Source of the DNA: DASUAS01 sp963841415 | GTDB lineage: Bacteria; Actinomycetota; Acidimicrobiia; IMCC26256; DASPTH01 | Assembly: GCA_963841415.1 (NCBI GenBank) | Contig: CAWJCN010000003.1 | Location: 1,240,001-1,304,000 of the forward strand | Direction of reading: 5' to 3' | Length of the DNA: 64,000 nucleotides | Part shown: piece by piece, positions 17,207 through 25,792 of the stretch | Numbering within the stretch: the stretch's first letter is position 1 | Layout: each line of letters opens with the position of its first letter | Made by a program: the position numbers and the translations under genes | Notes under the pieces: generated by a model | What the model saw: only the letters and a program-made list of their open reading frames with translations | What the model was told of the DNA's origin: nothing | Databases searched by the model: none

Positions 17207-17367
17207 ATGAGCGAAGTGTCCGCGAACCGGGTATCCCGGCTCGCAACGGAGCGGGGGCCGCGGCGACGGCGGCTTTGCCGACCGGCGTCGCACGAGCCGG
17301 TGCTCGCACCGGCGACCAAGGCAGGAGGCGCCCCGGTGCGCAGCACCGAGAGCGGGAAAAGATGAGC
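17207..17367 (+). repeat. ATGAGC-bounded dispersed repeat, copy 2 (with internal insert)
   Basis: This is the second copy of the element at 5335-5429. It begins ATGAGCGAAGTG, carries the same CCGGGTATCCCGG palindrome and GCAACGGAGCGGGGG. It then has an extra segment of about 66 bp containing the hairpin GAGC-CGGT-GCTC, and resumes with GGCGCCCCGGTGCGCAGC to end in ATGAGC, the Rieske start codon. From its first ATG it encodes a 52-residue arginine-rich peptide whose TGA overlaps the Rieske ATG, exactly as in copy 1. Differences between copies are not mainly synonymous, which favours a DNA or RNA element over a conserved peptide. Confidence 0.7.
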
Positions 17368-17694
17368 GACGAGAACGGGTTCGTCGACGCGCTCCCGGCC
17401 GACTACCTCGAGCCGGGAGAGACGATGACGGTCGAGGTCGAGGGCACGCCGGTGACCCTGGCGAACGCCGACGGCACCTGGTGCGCGTTCGAGCACATGT
17501 GTCCGCACCAGGCCACGCCACTCGGCGGGTTGCCGTTGATGCGGGGTGTGTTGCTGCGCTGCCCCGAGCACGGCTCGACGTTCGACGTCACCACCGGCCA
17601 GTGCGTGCTCCCGTCCGACGACGGATGGCAAGGCCCGATGCGCACATACCGCACCCGGGTGGTCGAGGACGTCGTCCAGGTGTCGTTGCACTGA
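17362..17694 (+). CDS. Rieske [2Fe-2S] ferredoxin-like protein
   Basis: The 110-residue single-domain Rieske protein has the two cluster motifs Cys47-Pro-His49 (CPHQATPLGG) and Cys67-Pro-Glu-His70 (CPEHGSTFD). No catalytic mononuclear-iron domain is attached, so it is an electron carrier rather than an oxygenase. The start codon is the terminal ATG of the repeat at 17207. The stop overlaps the ATG of a 3Fe-4S-type ferredoxin, so both carriers are made together, probably for the P450 encoded divergently at 14639-15841. Confidence 0.93.
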   Translation: MSDENGFVDALPADYLEPGETMTVEVEGTPVTLANADGTWCAFEHMCPHQATPLGGLPLMRGVLLRCPEHGSTFDVTTGQCVLPSDDGWQGPMRTYRTRVVEDVVQVSLH

Positions 17695-17882
17695 TGAAGG
17701 TCGAGGTCGACGCCGACGTGTGTGGTGGGTTCGGCCACTGTGTGATCGGCTGCCCCGACGTGTTCGCGTTGACCGACGACGGCTACGCGGTCGTCCTTGT
17801 GCCCGAGGTACCGGCCGAGCACGAGTCAGCCGTGCGCGACGCGGAGGCCCTGTGCCCGACCCACGCGATCACGATCACGTGA
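17694..17882 (+). CDS. P450-type single-cluster ferredoxin
   Basis: The 62-residue ferredoxin has Cys10, Cys16 and Cys54-Pro in the CxxXxxC...CP arrangement of actinobacterial 3Fe-4S ferredoxins that serve P450s. The central position, a cysteine in 4Fe-4S proteins, is Phe13. A further cysteine at residue 20 is unusual for this group and could give a cluster of different nuclearity. The body shows the family-typical PDVFALTDDGYAVVL and AEALCPTHAI. It is translationally coupled to the Rieske gene. Confidence 0.93.
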   Translation: MKVEVDADVCGGFGHCVIGCPDVFALTDDGYAVVLVPEVPAEHESAVRDAEALCPTHAITIT

Positions 17883-17897
17883 CCACCAGTTCATGAG

Positions 17898-19020
17898 TTG
17901 AGTGAGGTGGTCGAGCCGTTCTGGATCCATGTCGACGACGCCGTCCTCGTCGACCTGCGGGCGCGGCTTGCGGCGACGCGCTTCCCGGACACGATCCCGG
18001 GCGCCGGCTGGCAGTACGGCGCGTCGATCGACGACGTGCGCGAGTTGGTCGCCTACTGGCGCGACAGCTACGACTGGCGCGCCGAGGAGGCGCGGCTCAA
18101 CCAGCTCGATCACTTCGTGACCCGCATCGACGGACTCGGGCTGCACTTCGTACACGCGCGGTCGCCGCACCCGGATGCGCTCCCGCTGCTGCTCGTCCAC
18201 GGCTGGCCCGGTTCGTTCGTCGAGTTCCTCGACGTGATCCCGCGGCTCACCGACAACGGCTTTCACGTCGTGGCGCCGTCGTTGCCGGGCTACGCGTTTT
18301 CCGAGGCGCCGCGTGAACCGGGGTGGGACATCGCGCGGGTCGCGCGCGCGTTCGTCGAGCTGATGACGCGGCTCGGGTACGCGCACTACGGCGCGCAGGG
18401 CGGCGACTGGGGTGCGCAGATCACCACGCGCGTCGCACTCCTTGATCCCGACCATTGTGCGGGCCTGCACCTCAACATGCCGATCGCCGGAGCACCCGAC
18501 GGCGACACGCCACTCAGCGCGGAGGAGCAGGCCGACCTGGCGGTCATGGCGCGCTTCCAACGGGAGGACGCGGCGTACGCGCAGGTGCAGGGTTCGCAGC
18601 CGCAGACGGTCGGCATCGCGCTCGACGACTCGCCGGCGGGATTGCTGGCGTGGATCGTGCAGCGGTTCCGCGACTGGAGCGACTGCGACGGCGACGTCGA
18701 GCGCAGCTTCGGCCGGGATCAGCTCCTCACCAACGTGATGCTCTACTGGGTGACCGGGTCGTTCACGTCATCGGCCCGCCTCTACTGGGAGACCGTGCAC
18801 AGCGGTGTGCTGCGGGAACCGCTCGCGCCGGTCGACGGTTCCGACCGGCATCGCACGGTTCCCCAAAGAGGAGATCTTGCGCTTCCCGCGCTCCTGGGTC
18901 GAGCAGCGCTACCACGTGACTCGGTGGACCGACATGCCACGTGGGGGACACTTCGCCGCGATGGAGGAACCCGAGCTCTTCGCGGACGACGTGCGCTCGT
19001 TCTTCCGCACCGTGCGCTGA
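17898..19020 (+). CDS. epoxide hydrolase (EHN-type), with frameshift
   Basis: The 373-residue protein of the microsomal-type epoxide hydrolase family has an N-terminal EHN region (residues about 1-110), oxyanion HGWPGSFVEF, nucleophile Asp170 in AQGGDWGAQ, and the catalytic histidine in MPRGGHFAAMEEPE. The frame breaks at about base 18836: GTCGACGGTTCCGACC contains one G too many. Dropping one gives PVDVPTGIARFP, the family-typical sequence, and the remaining 62 residues follow in the new frame. The span is a multiple of three plus one, as expected for a single insertion. Start TTG 17898 or GTG 17907; neither has a strong ribosome site. It opens epoxides to diols, plausibly after P450 oxidation. 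Confidence 0.88.
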
Positions 19021-19092
19021 CCGAACGTGCCGCGGTTGCGATGTCGGCTGACGTCGTGCGATGGTCCGGCCGACGAGTTCAGGGGGACTGCC

Positions 19093-20065
19093 ATGACGAC
19101 GATCGTCCACGACGCCGATGCCACGCTCGATCCGATTCGGAGTGCCCGAACCGCCGTCGTCGGTTACGGCAACCAAGGTCGCCCCTGGGCGCTGAACCTG
19201 CGCGACTCCGGCATCGACGTCACCGTGTGCGTGCGCGCCGACGAGACTCGTCGAGCGCGCGACCTCTGATGGGTTCGTCACGACCGAGCTCGACGCGGCA
19301 TCCGAGTTCGACGTCCTCTGCATCCTCATCCCCGACGACGTGATCCCGTCGCTGCCAATCCGCCCGCGTGACGACGCGCTCGTCGTCGTGGCGAGCGGGT
19401 ACACGCTCGCCTTCGACCGGTTCGACCCGGTGTGCGACGTGGGCATGGTCGCGCCTCGGATGCTGGGTCCGGAGGTGCGCCGCTGCTTCGAGGAAGGAAT
19501 CGGTTTCATCACCGCCTTCGGCGTTCATCGCGACGCGACGGGCACCGCGCGTCCGCGCACACTCGCCGTGGCCAAGGCGATCGGTGGCCTGCTCCAGGGC
19601 GCGATCGAGCTGACCCCGCGCCAGGAGGCGATCCTCGACCTTTCGGTGGAGCAGGCCCTCTCACCCGCGTTGAGCCGCGTCTCACAGTCGTTCACCCAGG
19701 TCATGCTCGAGCACGAGATCCCGATCGAAGCCGTCATCACCGAGCTTGTGCTCTCAGGCGAGGTGGAACGCACGTACCGCTTGCTCCGAGAGGGTGGCTA
19801 CGCCGCGCAGTTCGAACACCACTCGCCCACGAGCCAATACGGTCAGCTCTCGCGACGTGACCGCTTCGACCACTACGACGTCGCGGCCACGATGCGCGAG
19901 ATCGTCGACGGCATCGACTCCGGCGCCTTCGCCGACGAGTGGGACGCTGAGCGCGACGCGGGCTACACGGAGCTCGTCGCGATGAGGACGGCGGCCGCCG
20001 GTCCCGAGGTCGCGGCGTTCGAACGCGACCTCCGCACCCGTCTCGGAGAAGGCGCCCGTCGCTGA
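19093..20065 (+). CDS. ketol-acid reductoisomerase-like protein, with frameshift
   Basis: The 323-residue KARI-like protein has the Rossmann motif GYGNQG at residues 24-29 and CILIPDDVIPSLP. Its knotted helical domain keeps the acidic metal ligands in ILDLSVEQAL and the SPTSQYGQLSR substrate loop. The frame shifts by one base at about 19253; skipping one C joins ADETR to ERATSDGFVTTELDAA, which matches KARI well. Classical IlvC makes dihydroxy-acid precursors of Val/Ile. Here no other branched-chain genes are present and the N-terminus is divergent, so it may be a specialised paralogue. ATG 19093 follows AGGGGGAC. Confidence 0.82.
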
Positions 20066-20076
20066 GTGCCGCGACC

Positions 20077-21725
20077 TCAGCCGAGCTCGGGGCGCATGCC
20101 CGGGCGCTGGTCGGTGTCGAGTTGGACCTCGTCGCGGCGGATCGGCACGCCGTTGACGAGCACGTGCCGGATCCCGACCGGCTCCTCGGCGGTCAGGCGC
20201 TCGCCGCCAGCGGGGAAGTCGCGCACCCGCCGCATCGGTCCGGGCGCCACCGTCGCCGGATCGAACACGCACACGTCCGCCCACGCGCCCTCGCGCACGT
20301 AGCCGCGACCGACGAAGCCGAACATGTCGGCGGGCTCACCGGTGAGCTTCCGGACCGCCCGTTCGATCGGCATCGCGGCGCGGTCGCGCACCCACGTGCC
20401 GAGCAGGTCGGTGGGGAGCGGCGCGTCGCACAGCTGCCCGACGTGCGCGCCGGCGTCCGAGAGACCCAGCGCAACCTGTTCGTGGGTGAGGAGCTGACGT
20501 ACCGGACCGGGATCGTCGTTGGCGATGTAGATGCGGAACCGAGTGTGCAGATCCTCTGCGAGGGCCAGCTCGCAGATCACGTCGAGCGGACCGACTCCGC
20601 GCTCGCGCGCGAGATCGTCGACCCGGCGTCCCTCCAAGCCGGGGAAGCGCTCCGACTCGGAGACCTCGCACGTCTCCCACCGCGGTCGCATCGGCTGCTC
20701 GGCGAGATCGGCCTCGGCTCGTACCCGCCATGCGGGGTCGGCGTACGCCGCGAGCCGGGCGGCGCGGTCAGCGTCCATCAGCGCGCCGAACACCGGGCTC
20801 ACGTTCAGGCTGAAGGGGCTGTCCATCGTGAATTGCATCGTGAGCGGCCGGGGTGTCACCTGCGGCCACACCTGGACGCCACGCGCGACCGCCTCGTCGT
20901 GCAACTCGAGCTGCGGCCGATGCCGGTCGTTCGCCAGCGCGAACAGCGGGTAGGTGAACGGACGGCCGATGCGCGGCTGGAGCTCGTACATGTCGGCGTA
21001 CGTGCACTGCTCGCCCGCGGTTGCGAGCACGACGCCCTTGCCAGTGCGACCAGCGGCGAGGAAGAGCGCCTCCACCTCGTCGCGCGCGGCGAACCGGCTC
21101 GGCACCGGCTTCCCGTCCATGCCGCGGTGCGTGTAGGCGAAGCTCGTGGAGAAGCCCGCCGCGCCGGCGCCGATCGCCTCGGTGACGATCGCGCACATCT
21201 GCGCGATCTCGCTCACGGTCGCGGCGCGTTCGTACGCCGCGTCGCCCATCACGAACAGCCGTACCGAGCTGTGCCCGACGTAGGCGGTGAAGTTGATGAC
21301 CGTACCCCGGCTCCGGACCAGGTCGAGGTACTCGGGGTACGTGAGGAAGTCCCACACGATCCCCTCGGTGAGCGACGCCGCGTCCATGTCCTCGACGTTC
21401 TCGAGCGTCTTCACGATCACGTCGTGGTGCTCGGGGCGCGTCGGCGCGATCGTGAAGCCGCAGTTGCCCGCGACCACCGTCGTGACGCCCTGGTACGACG
21501 ACGGCCGGATCGCCGGATCCCAGAACACCTGGGCGTCGTAGTGCGTGTGGATGTCGATGAAGCCGGGTGCAACGAAGCAACCGCCGGCGTCGAGCACCGT
21601 CTCGCCGTCGAGGTTCGGCCCGATCCCTTGGATCCGGCCGTCGGCAATGGCGACGTCGGCGCGACGGGCGCGCCCCCGGTACCGTCGATCAGGGTGCCGC
21701 CGCGGACGACCAGGTCACCGCTCAT
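20077..21725 (-). CDS. N-acyl-D-amino-acid deacylase-like amidohydrolase, with frameshift
   Basis: The roughly 549-residue amidohydrolase-3/D-aminoacylase type protein has metal-binding HTHYDAQ after FVAPGFIDI, then VVAGNCGFTIAPT, LGLSDAGAHVGQ near the C-terminus, and the closing VLVNGVPI strand. The first ~20 residues (MSGDLVVRGGTLIDGTGG) read in a different frame from the rest. A C5 run at 21673-21677 is one base short, and adding one joins GTGG to RADVAIADGRIQGIG. The start ATG overlaps the stop of the SDR upstream (ATGA). It is the last gene of the leftward TetR-P450-AKR-SDR set. It hydrolyses amide or cyclic C-N bonds in known relatives. Confidence 0.87.
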
Positions 21726-22510
21726 GCTTGCTCTCCTCTCGACGCCTGCATCAGGGTGCGGAGCTGACCGACCGGCGGCCCGGCCGTCGTCCCGCCGTCG
21801 ATGGGGAGCACGATGCCGGTGACCTGCGCGGCGCGGTCGCTCACCAGGTACAGCACCGCTTCGGCGACGTCGGACGGCTCGCCGTGGCGCTGGAGGGGCT
21901 GCATGTTCTTGATGACCGGCCCCATGTCGTAGTTGGTGATGCCGGTCGCGATGTGCCCGGGCGCGATGCAGTTCACCCGGATGCCGTGGTCGGCGAGATC
22001 GATGGCCATGCACCGGCTGAACTGGACGACGGCTGCCTTCGACACCCGGTACACGATCGGTCCCGCTCCACCGGTCAACGCCGCGATCGACGCGGTGTTC
22101 ACGATCGCACCACCGCCGTGCTCCGCCATGTAGCGCGCCGCGCGCTGCGTGCCGAACATCACGCCCTTGAGGTTCACGCCGATCACGCGGTCGAAGTCGG
22201 CGAGGTCGTTGTCGAGGATGCGGTCGAACTTGCTGGAGATCCCGGCGTTGTTGAACATGATGTGCAACCCGCCGAACTGCTCGACCGCGAGGTCGACCGC
22301 GCGCTGCACATCGTCATCGTTCGCCACGTCGACCCGTTGGAACGCGGCGACGTCGCCGAGCGCGTCCACCACTTCGTTGCCGAGCTCCTCGTTCACGTCG
22401 GCGACGACGACGCGCGCGCCCTCGGCGGCGAACCGCTCCACGGTGGCCCGGCCGATGCCGCTCGCGCCGCCTGTGACGATCGCCACCTTGCCTGCCAGCT
22501 CCTCCCCCAT
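21722..22510 (-). CDS. short-chain dehydrogenase/reductase
   Basis: The 262-residue classical SDR has cofactor motif TGGASGIG, NNAG, the catalytic serine in NTASIAALTG, YRVSK as the Tyr/Lys pair, and CIAPGHIATGI. A GGAGGTGGAG ribosome site precedes ATG 22510. The stop overlaps the start of the D-aminoacylase-like gene. The upstream aldo-keto reductase ends 76 bp away. NAD(P)-dependent alcohol/ketone chemistry; substrate unknown. Confidence 0.93.
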   Translation of the reverse strand: MGEELAGKVAIVTGGASGIGRATVERFAAEGARVVVADVNEELGNEVVDALGDVAAFQRVDVANDDDVQRAVDLAVEQFGGLHIMFNNAGISSKFDRILDNDLADFDRVIGVNLKGVMFGTQRAARYMAEHGGGAIVNTASIAALTGGAGPIVYRVSKAAVVQFSRCMAIDLADHGIRVNCIAPGHIATGITNYDMGPVIKNMQPLQRHGEPSDVAEAVLYLVSDRAAQVTGIVLPIDGGTTAGPPVGQLRTLMQASRGEQA

Positions 22511-22586
22511 GGTCACTCCACCTCCACCATTGGCCGTACGCTCCTCGCCGGGCCGCCCTTCTGAAGAACGCCCGGCTCGCTCACGC

Positions 22587-23589
22587 TCACGGCAATTCGA
22601 TCCAGTAGTCCGGGCACGGGTCGACGCCGTGACCGGTGAAAGCGGCGTCGATCGCGTCGTCGTCAGCCGCGCCGAGCGTGAACCCGAGTGTCTCGACGTC
22701 GGCTTCGATCTCGGCGACGGTGCGGCAACCGACGAGCGACGCGCTCGACACCGGGCCGGCCGATTCCCCAGCGGAGCGCGAGTTGCGGCACCGTCATCCC
22801 GTGGCGCGTCGCGACCGTCTGCAGGTCGTCGACCACCGCGACGTTCATCGGAATGGCGGTGGGAACGAAGAGGTGCTCGAACAGCCCCGACATCACGCCC
22901 CACTTGTCGGTCTTCGACCGCCAGTCGTCGGGCGGGAAGACGTGGTCCTTCGTCAGCGTCCCGCTCAGCAACCCGTAGGCAAGTGCGCCGTACCCGACGA
23001 AGCCGACGTCGTTGGCCGCGCACCACGGGAGAATTTCGCGCTCCATGCGGCGGTCGAAGAGACCGTGCACGTACTGCACCACGTCGACGCGGCGCACGTC
23101 CATGCACGTGGTGAGCTCGTCGACGGTGAAGTTCGAAAGGCCGACGAATCGGATCTTCCCCTCGCGCACGAGGTCGTCGAGTGCGCCCATCGTCTCTTCG
23201 AACGGCGTCGACCGGTCGGGCCAGTGCACGGTGTACACGTCGACGTGGTCGGTCTGGAGGCGCTGCAAGCTCGCGTCGATCGACGACCGGACCCGCTCGG
23301 CGCGACCGTCGCGGAAGTTGGGCCGATTCGGGTACCCGGTGCCGAACTTGGTGGAGATGATCGCGTCGTCGCGTCGCCCCCGGAGCGCACGCCCCAACGC
23401 TTCCTCCGACGCGCCGAAGCCGTACGCCTCGGCGGTGTCGAACAGGTCGACACCGAGATCGAGGGCGCGGTGCACCGCACGCGCGAACTCGGCCTCCTCG
23501 ATGTCGCCGTAGCCACCACCGATCTCCTGGCACCCGAAGCCGACGGCCGACACCGCGATCCCGGTTGTTCCGAGCGGTCGCCGTTCCAT
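22587..23589 (-). CDS. aldo/keto reductase, with frameshift
   Basis: The 333-residue aldo/keto reductase has FDTAEAYGFGASEEALG (catalytic Asp and Tyr), IISTKFGTGYP (Lys), DVYTVHWPD (His), and the C-terminal cofactor region LVGCRTVAEIEADVE. The last part is in another frame from about base 22752, where CCCGGTG holds one G too many; removing it gives WGIGRPVSSASLVGC. The stop then falls at 22587-22589, after DYWIELP. Start ATG 23589 lies 25 bp after the P450 stop. It reduces carbonyls with NADPH in its family; it probably acts on the product of the adjacent P450. Confidence 0.88.
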
Positions 23590-23614
23590 CAGGACAGTTC
23601 CATCAGGGACGCCA

Positions 23615-24874
23615 TCAGGCGAGCCGGCAGCGGACGGGGAGATGCTTGATCCCACCGTTCACCGCCGAGGTCAGTCGCTCCACGGGGCCCGTCACCTCGA
23701 ACGACTCGAGTCGCGCCCGGAGGTGGTGGAACACCGTCTCCATCTCCATGCGGGCGAGATGCGCGCCCATGCAGAAGTGCGCGCCGGTGCCGAACGCGAG
23801 GTGCGGGTTGGGGTCGCGGTCGGTGCGGAACGCGAACGGGTCGTCGAAGACGTCTTCGTCGCGGTTGGCCGACGCGAAGAACAACGCGAGCTTGTCGCCC
23901 TCGTGGATGTTCACGCCGCGGACCTCGGCGTCCTCGATCGCGGTGCGGGTGAAGTGGATGATCGGCGTGACGTAGCGCAGCATCTCCTCGACCGCGCCGG
24001 GGAGGAGGTCGGGATCGGTGCGCAGGCGTTCCCACTGGTCACGATGCTGGTCGAGCGCGAGGAGGCCTCCGCTGATCGCGTTGCGCGTGGTCTCGTTGCC
24101 GGCTTCGACGATCAGCTCGCAGTAGGACAGCAGCTGCAGCTCCGTGAGCGGCTCGCCGTCGATCCCGGCTGCGATGAGCTCGCTCACGATGTCGTCGCCC
24201 GGGTCGCGCCGGCGTCGCTCGACCAGCTCGGCGAGGTAGGTGTGCATCTCGATGCGGGCGCGCCGCAACGTCTGGCCGGGAGTCTCATCGGGACGGCGGA
24301 ACTCGGGGTCGTCCTTGCCGATGACCTCGTTGGTCCAGCGGAACAGCAGCTCGCGATCCTCCGGCGGGACGCCGAGGAACCAGGCGATCACCGCGATCGG
24401 CAGCGGTGCGGCGACGTGCTGCACGAAGTCGAACTCCTCACCACCTGCCGCCGCGTCCTTGATGCCGTCGAGCACCTCGAGCGCGAGGCGCTCGACGTCG
24501 TCGTTGCGGGCCTTGATGGCGCGAGGTGTGAGTCGCCGCATCGCGACCCGCCGGAGCGGGCCGTGCCGGGGCGGGTCGAGCGTGACGACCATCTCGACGG
24601 GCTGACCGGCGGCGCCCTTGGGGCCGATCATCAGGCCGTGCTCGTTCGAGAAGCGCACGGGCTGCGACGCCACGTCGAGGATATCGGCGTGCTTGGTGAT
24701 CGCCCAGAACGGCTCGTAGCCCTCGGGCTCGAACCACGCTACGGGCGCTTCGGCGCGCAGTTGCGTCCACACGTCGTCGGGGTAACCGCGTTCGGCGTAG
24801 CGCGCCGGGTCACAGAGGTCGAGCGGATCGATGGACGCGGGGTGGACGACCCGATCCGTCGCGAAGTCCGTCAC
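23615..24874 (-). CDS. cytochrome P450
   Basis: The 419-residue P450 has IVEAGNETTRNAISGG (I helix), EEMLRYVTP (ExxR) and heme loop FGTGAHFCMGAHLAR with Cys368. The N-terminal DPLDLCDPARYAERGYPDDVWTQLR layout and MVVTLDPPRHGPLR resemble CYP families of actinobacterial terpene/steroid oxidation. GTG 24874 is chosen because it follows the TetR stop by four bases; the frame is open further upstream only as an overlap with that gene. Cotranscription with TetR makes its control by that repressor likely. Confidence 0.95.
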   Translation of the reverse strand: MTDFATDRVVHPASIDPLDLCDPARYAERGYPDDVWTQLRAEAPVAWFEPEGYEPFWAITKHADILDVASQPVRFSNEHGLMIGPKGAAGQPVEMVVTLDPPRHGPLRRVAMRRLTPRAIKARNDDVERLALEVLDGIKDAAAGGEEFDFVQHVAAPLPIAVIAWFLGVPPEDRELLFRWTNEVIGKDDPEFRRPDETPGQTLRRARIEMHTYLAELVERRRRDPGDDIVSELIAAGIDGEPLTELQLLSYCELIVEAGNETTRNAISGGLLALDQHRDQWERLRTDPDLLPGAVEEMLRYVTPIIHFTRTAIEDAEVRGVNIHEGDKLALFFASANRDEDVFDDPFAFRTDRDPNPHLAFGTGAHFCMGAHLARMEMETVFHHLRARLESFEVTGPVERLTSAVNGGIKHLPVRCRLA

Positions 24875-24878
24875 GCGG

Positions 24879-25517
24879 TCATGTCCGATCGAGGGCGATG
24901 AGAGTTTCGGCCGACGCCGGCGCTTCCAGGTAGCCGACGATGCCGTCGACCACGTCGCCGAGCGCGACCGCGAACGGCAACAGCGGCTGGCCCAGCCCGC
25001 GGGCGCGCTCACGGTCGGCGGCCGCGTGCACCAACGACGCCATGGCTCGCCGGATGCGGTGCGTGCGCAATGGCTCGACGAGGTGCGAGAGGAGCGACGA
25101 GATGTGCGCGTGGTACGCGCGTGTCGACGTGACGAGGTCGTCGGGGAGGTCGTCGAACACGTCGGTGCGCCCGTACTGGGTGAGCATCGAGACGAAGCTC
25201 ATGTAGTTGCTGTCGTCGAGCTCGCTCTGCTCGAACATCCAGCGGGCCTCGCATTCGACCCAGGCCCGGAGGTCGTCGGGGCGGCGTTCGGCGAGGAGGA
25301 GGTCGCGCCGCTCGCGCAAACGGGGGAGGCGGTACTCGAACACCGCCTGCACGAGGCGTTCCTTGGTGCCGAAGTGGTACTGCACCGCCGAGTTGTTGCC
25401 GTTGCCCGCCGCGGTGCCGATCTGGCGGAGCGAGACGCCCTCGATCCCGCGCTCGGCGAACAGGGCCTCCGCGGCCAGGACGATCTGCTCCTTGGTCGAC
25501 GGGGTGATCACCGACAC
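24879..25517 (-). CDS. TetR-family regulator heading P450 operon
   Basis: The 212-residue regulator has helix-turn-helix GVSLRQIGTAAGNGNNSAVQYHFGTKERLV near residues 25-55, with TKEQIVLAAEALFAERG before it. The GTG at 25517 (or GTG 25511) is the likely start. The frame stays open upstream, but that part only translates the 62-bp tandem repeats, whose first copy ends exactly at this start codon. The ligand domain is unassigned. It sits four bases before a P450 and is divergent from a second, P450-headed operon, so it may regulate both. Confidence 0.9.
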   Translation of the reverse strand: MSVITPSTKEQIVLAAEALFAERGIEGVSLRQIGTAAGNGNNSAVQYHFGTKERLVQAVFEYRLPRLRERRDLLLAERRPDDLRAWVECEARWMFEQSELDDSNYMSFVSMLTQYGRTDVFDDLPDDLVTSTRAYHAHISSLLSHLVEPLRTHRIRRAMASLVHAAADRERARGLGQPLLPFAVALGDVVDGIVGYLEAPASAETLIALDRT

Positions 25518-25705
25518 GATGGTCGATTCCGCTCCGGCGTCCCGGCCATCCGGCCACGCCTCCGCTGCATCTCGGTCACGATGGTCGATTCCGCTCCGGC
25601 GTCCCGGCCATCCGGCCACGCCTCCGCTGCATCTCGGTCACGATGGTCGATTCCGCTCCGGCGTCCCGGCCATCCGGCCACGCCTCCGCTGCATCTCGGT
25701 CACGA
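25515..25705. repeat. 62-bp tandem repeat, 3.1 copies
   Basis: Three head-to-tail exact copies of a 62-bp unit start at 25515, 25577 and 25639, followed by five further matching bases. Each unit holds ATGGTCGATTCCGCTCC, GCGTCCCGGCCATCCGGCC and ACGCCTCCGCTGCATC. The array runs from the first codon of the TetR gene into the divergent promoter region. The unit is not a multiple of three, so copies would shift frame if translated. There are no unique spacers, so it is not a CRISPR. It may tune spacing or operator number, or be a neutral slippage product. Confidence 0.95.
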
Positions 25706-25722
25706 CTGGCATCCCACCACCC

Positions 25723-25751
25723 TGGACAGCGAAAGTCAATCGTCTTAAAGT
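25723..25751 (+). promoter_or_regulatory. promoter with shared catabolic element, copy A
   Basis: TGGACA (25723-25728), a 17-bp spacer and TAAAGT (25746-25751) fit a sigma-A-like promoter for the P450 at 25793. The spacer and -10, reading GCGAAAGTCAA, two bases, GTCTTAAAGT, recur almost unchanged in front of the zinc alcohol dehydrogenase (32918-32947, opposite strand). The conserved spacer suggests an operator or activator site laid over the promoter. Confidence 0.75.
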
Positions 25752-25792
25752 TCAGACGTTCCGAGAACTGGTCCATGGGGAGTGCGCGCATC

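Noticed and set aside
25515..25705. Possible CRISPR array
   Set aside because: The units are directly adjacent with no unique spacers, only three copies exist, and there are no cas genes. It is a plain tandem repeat.
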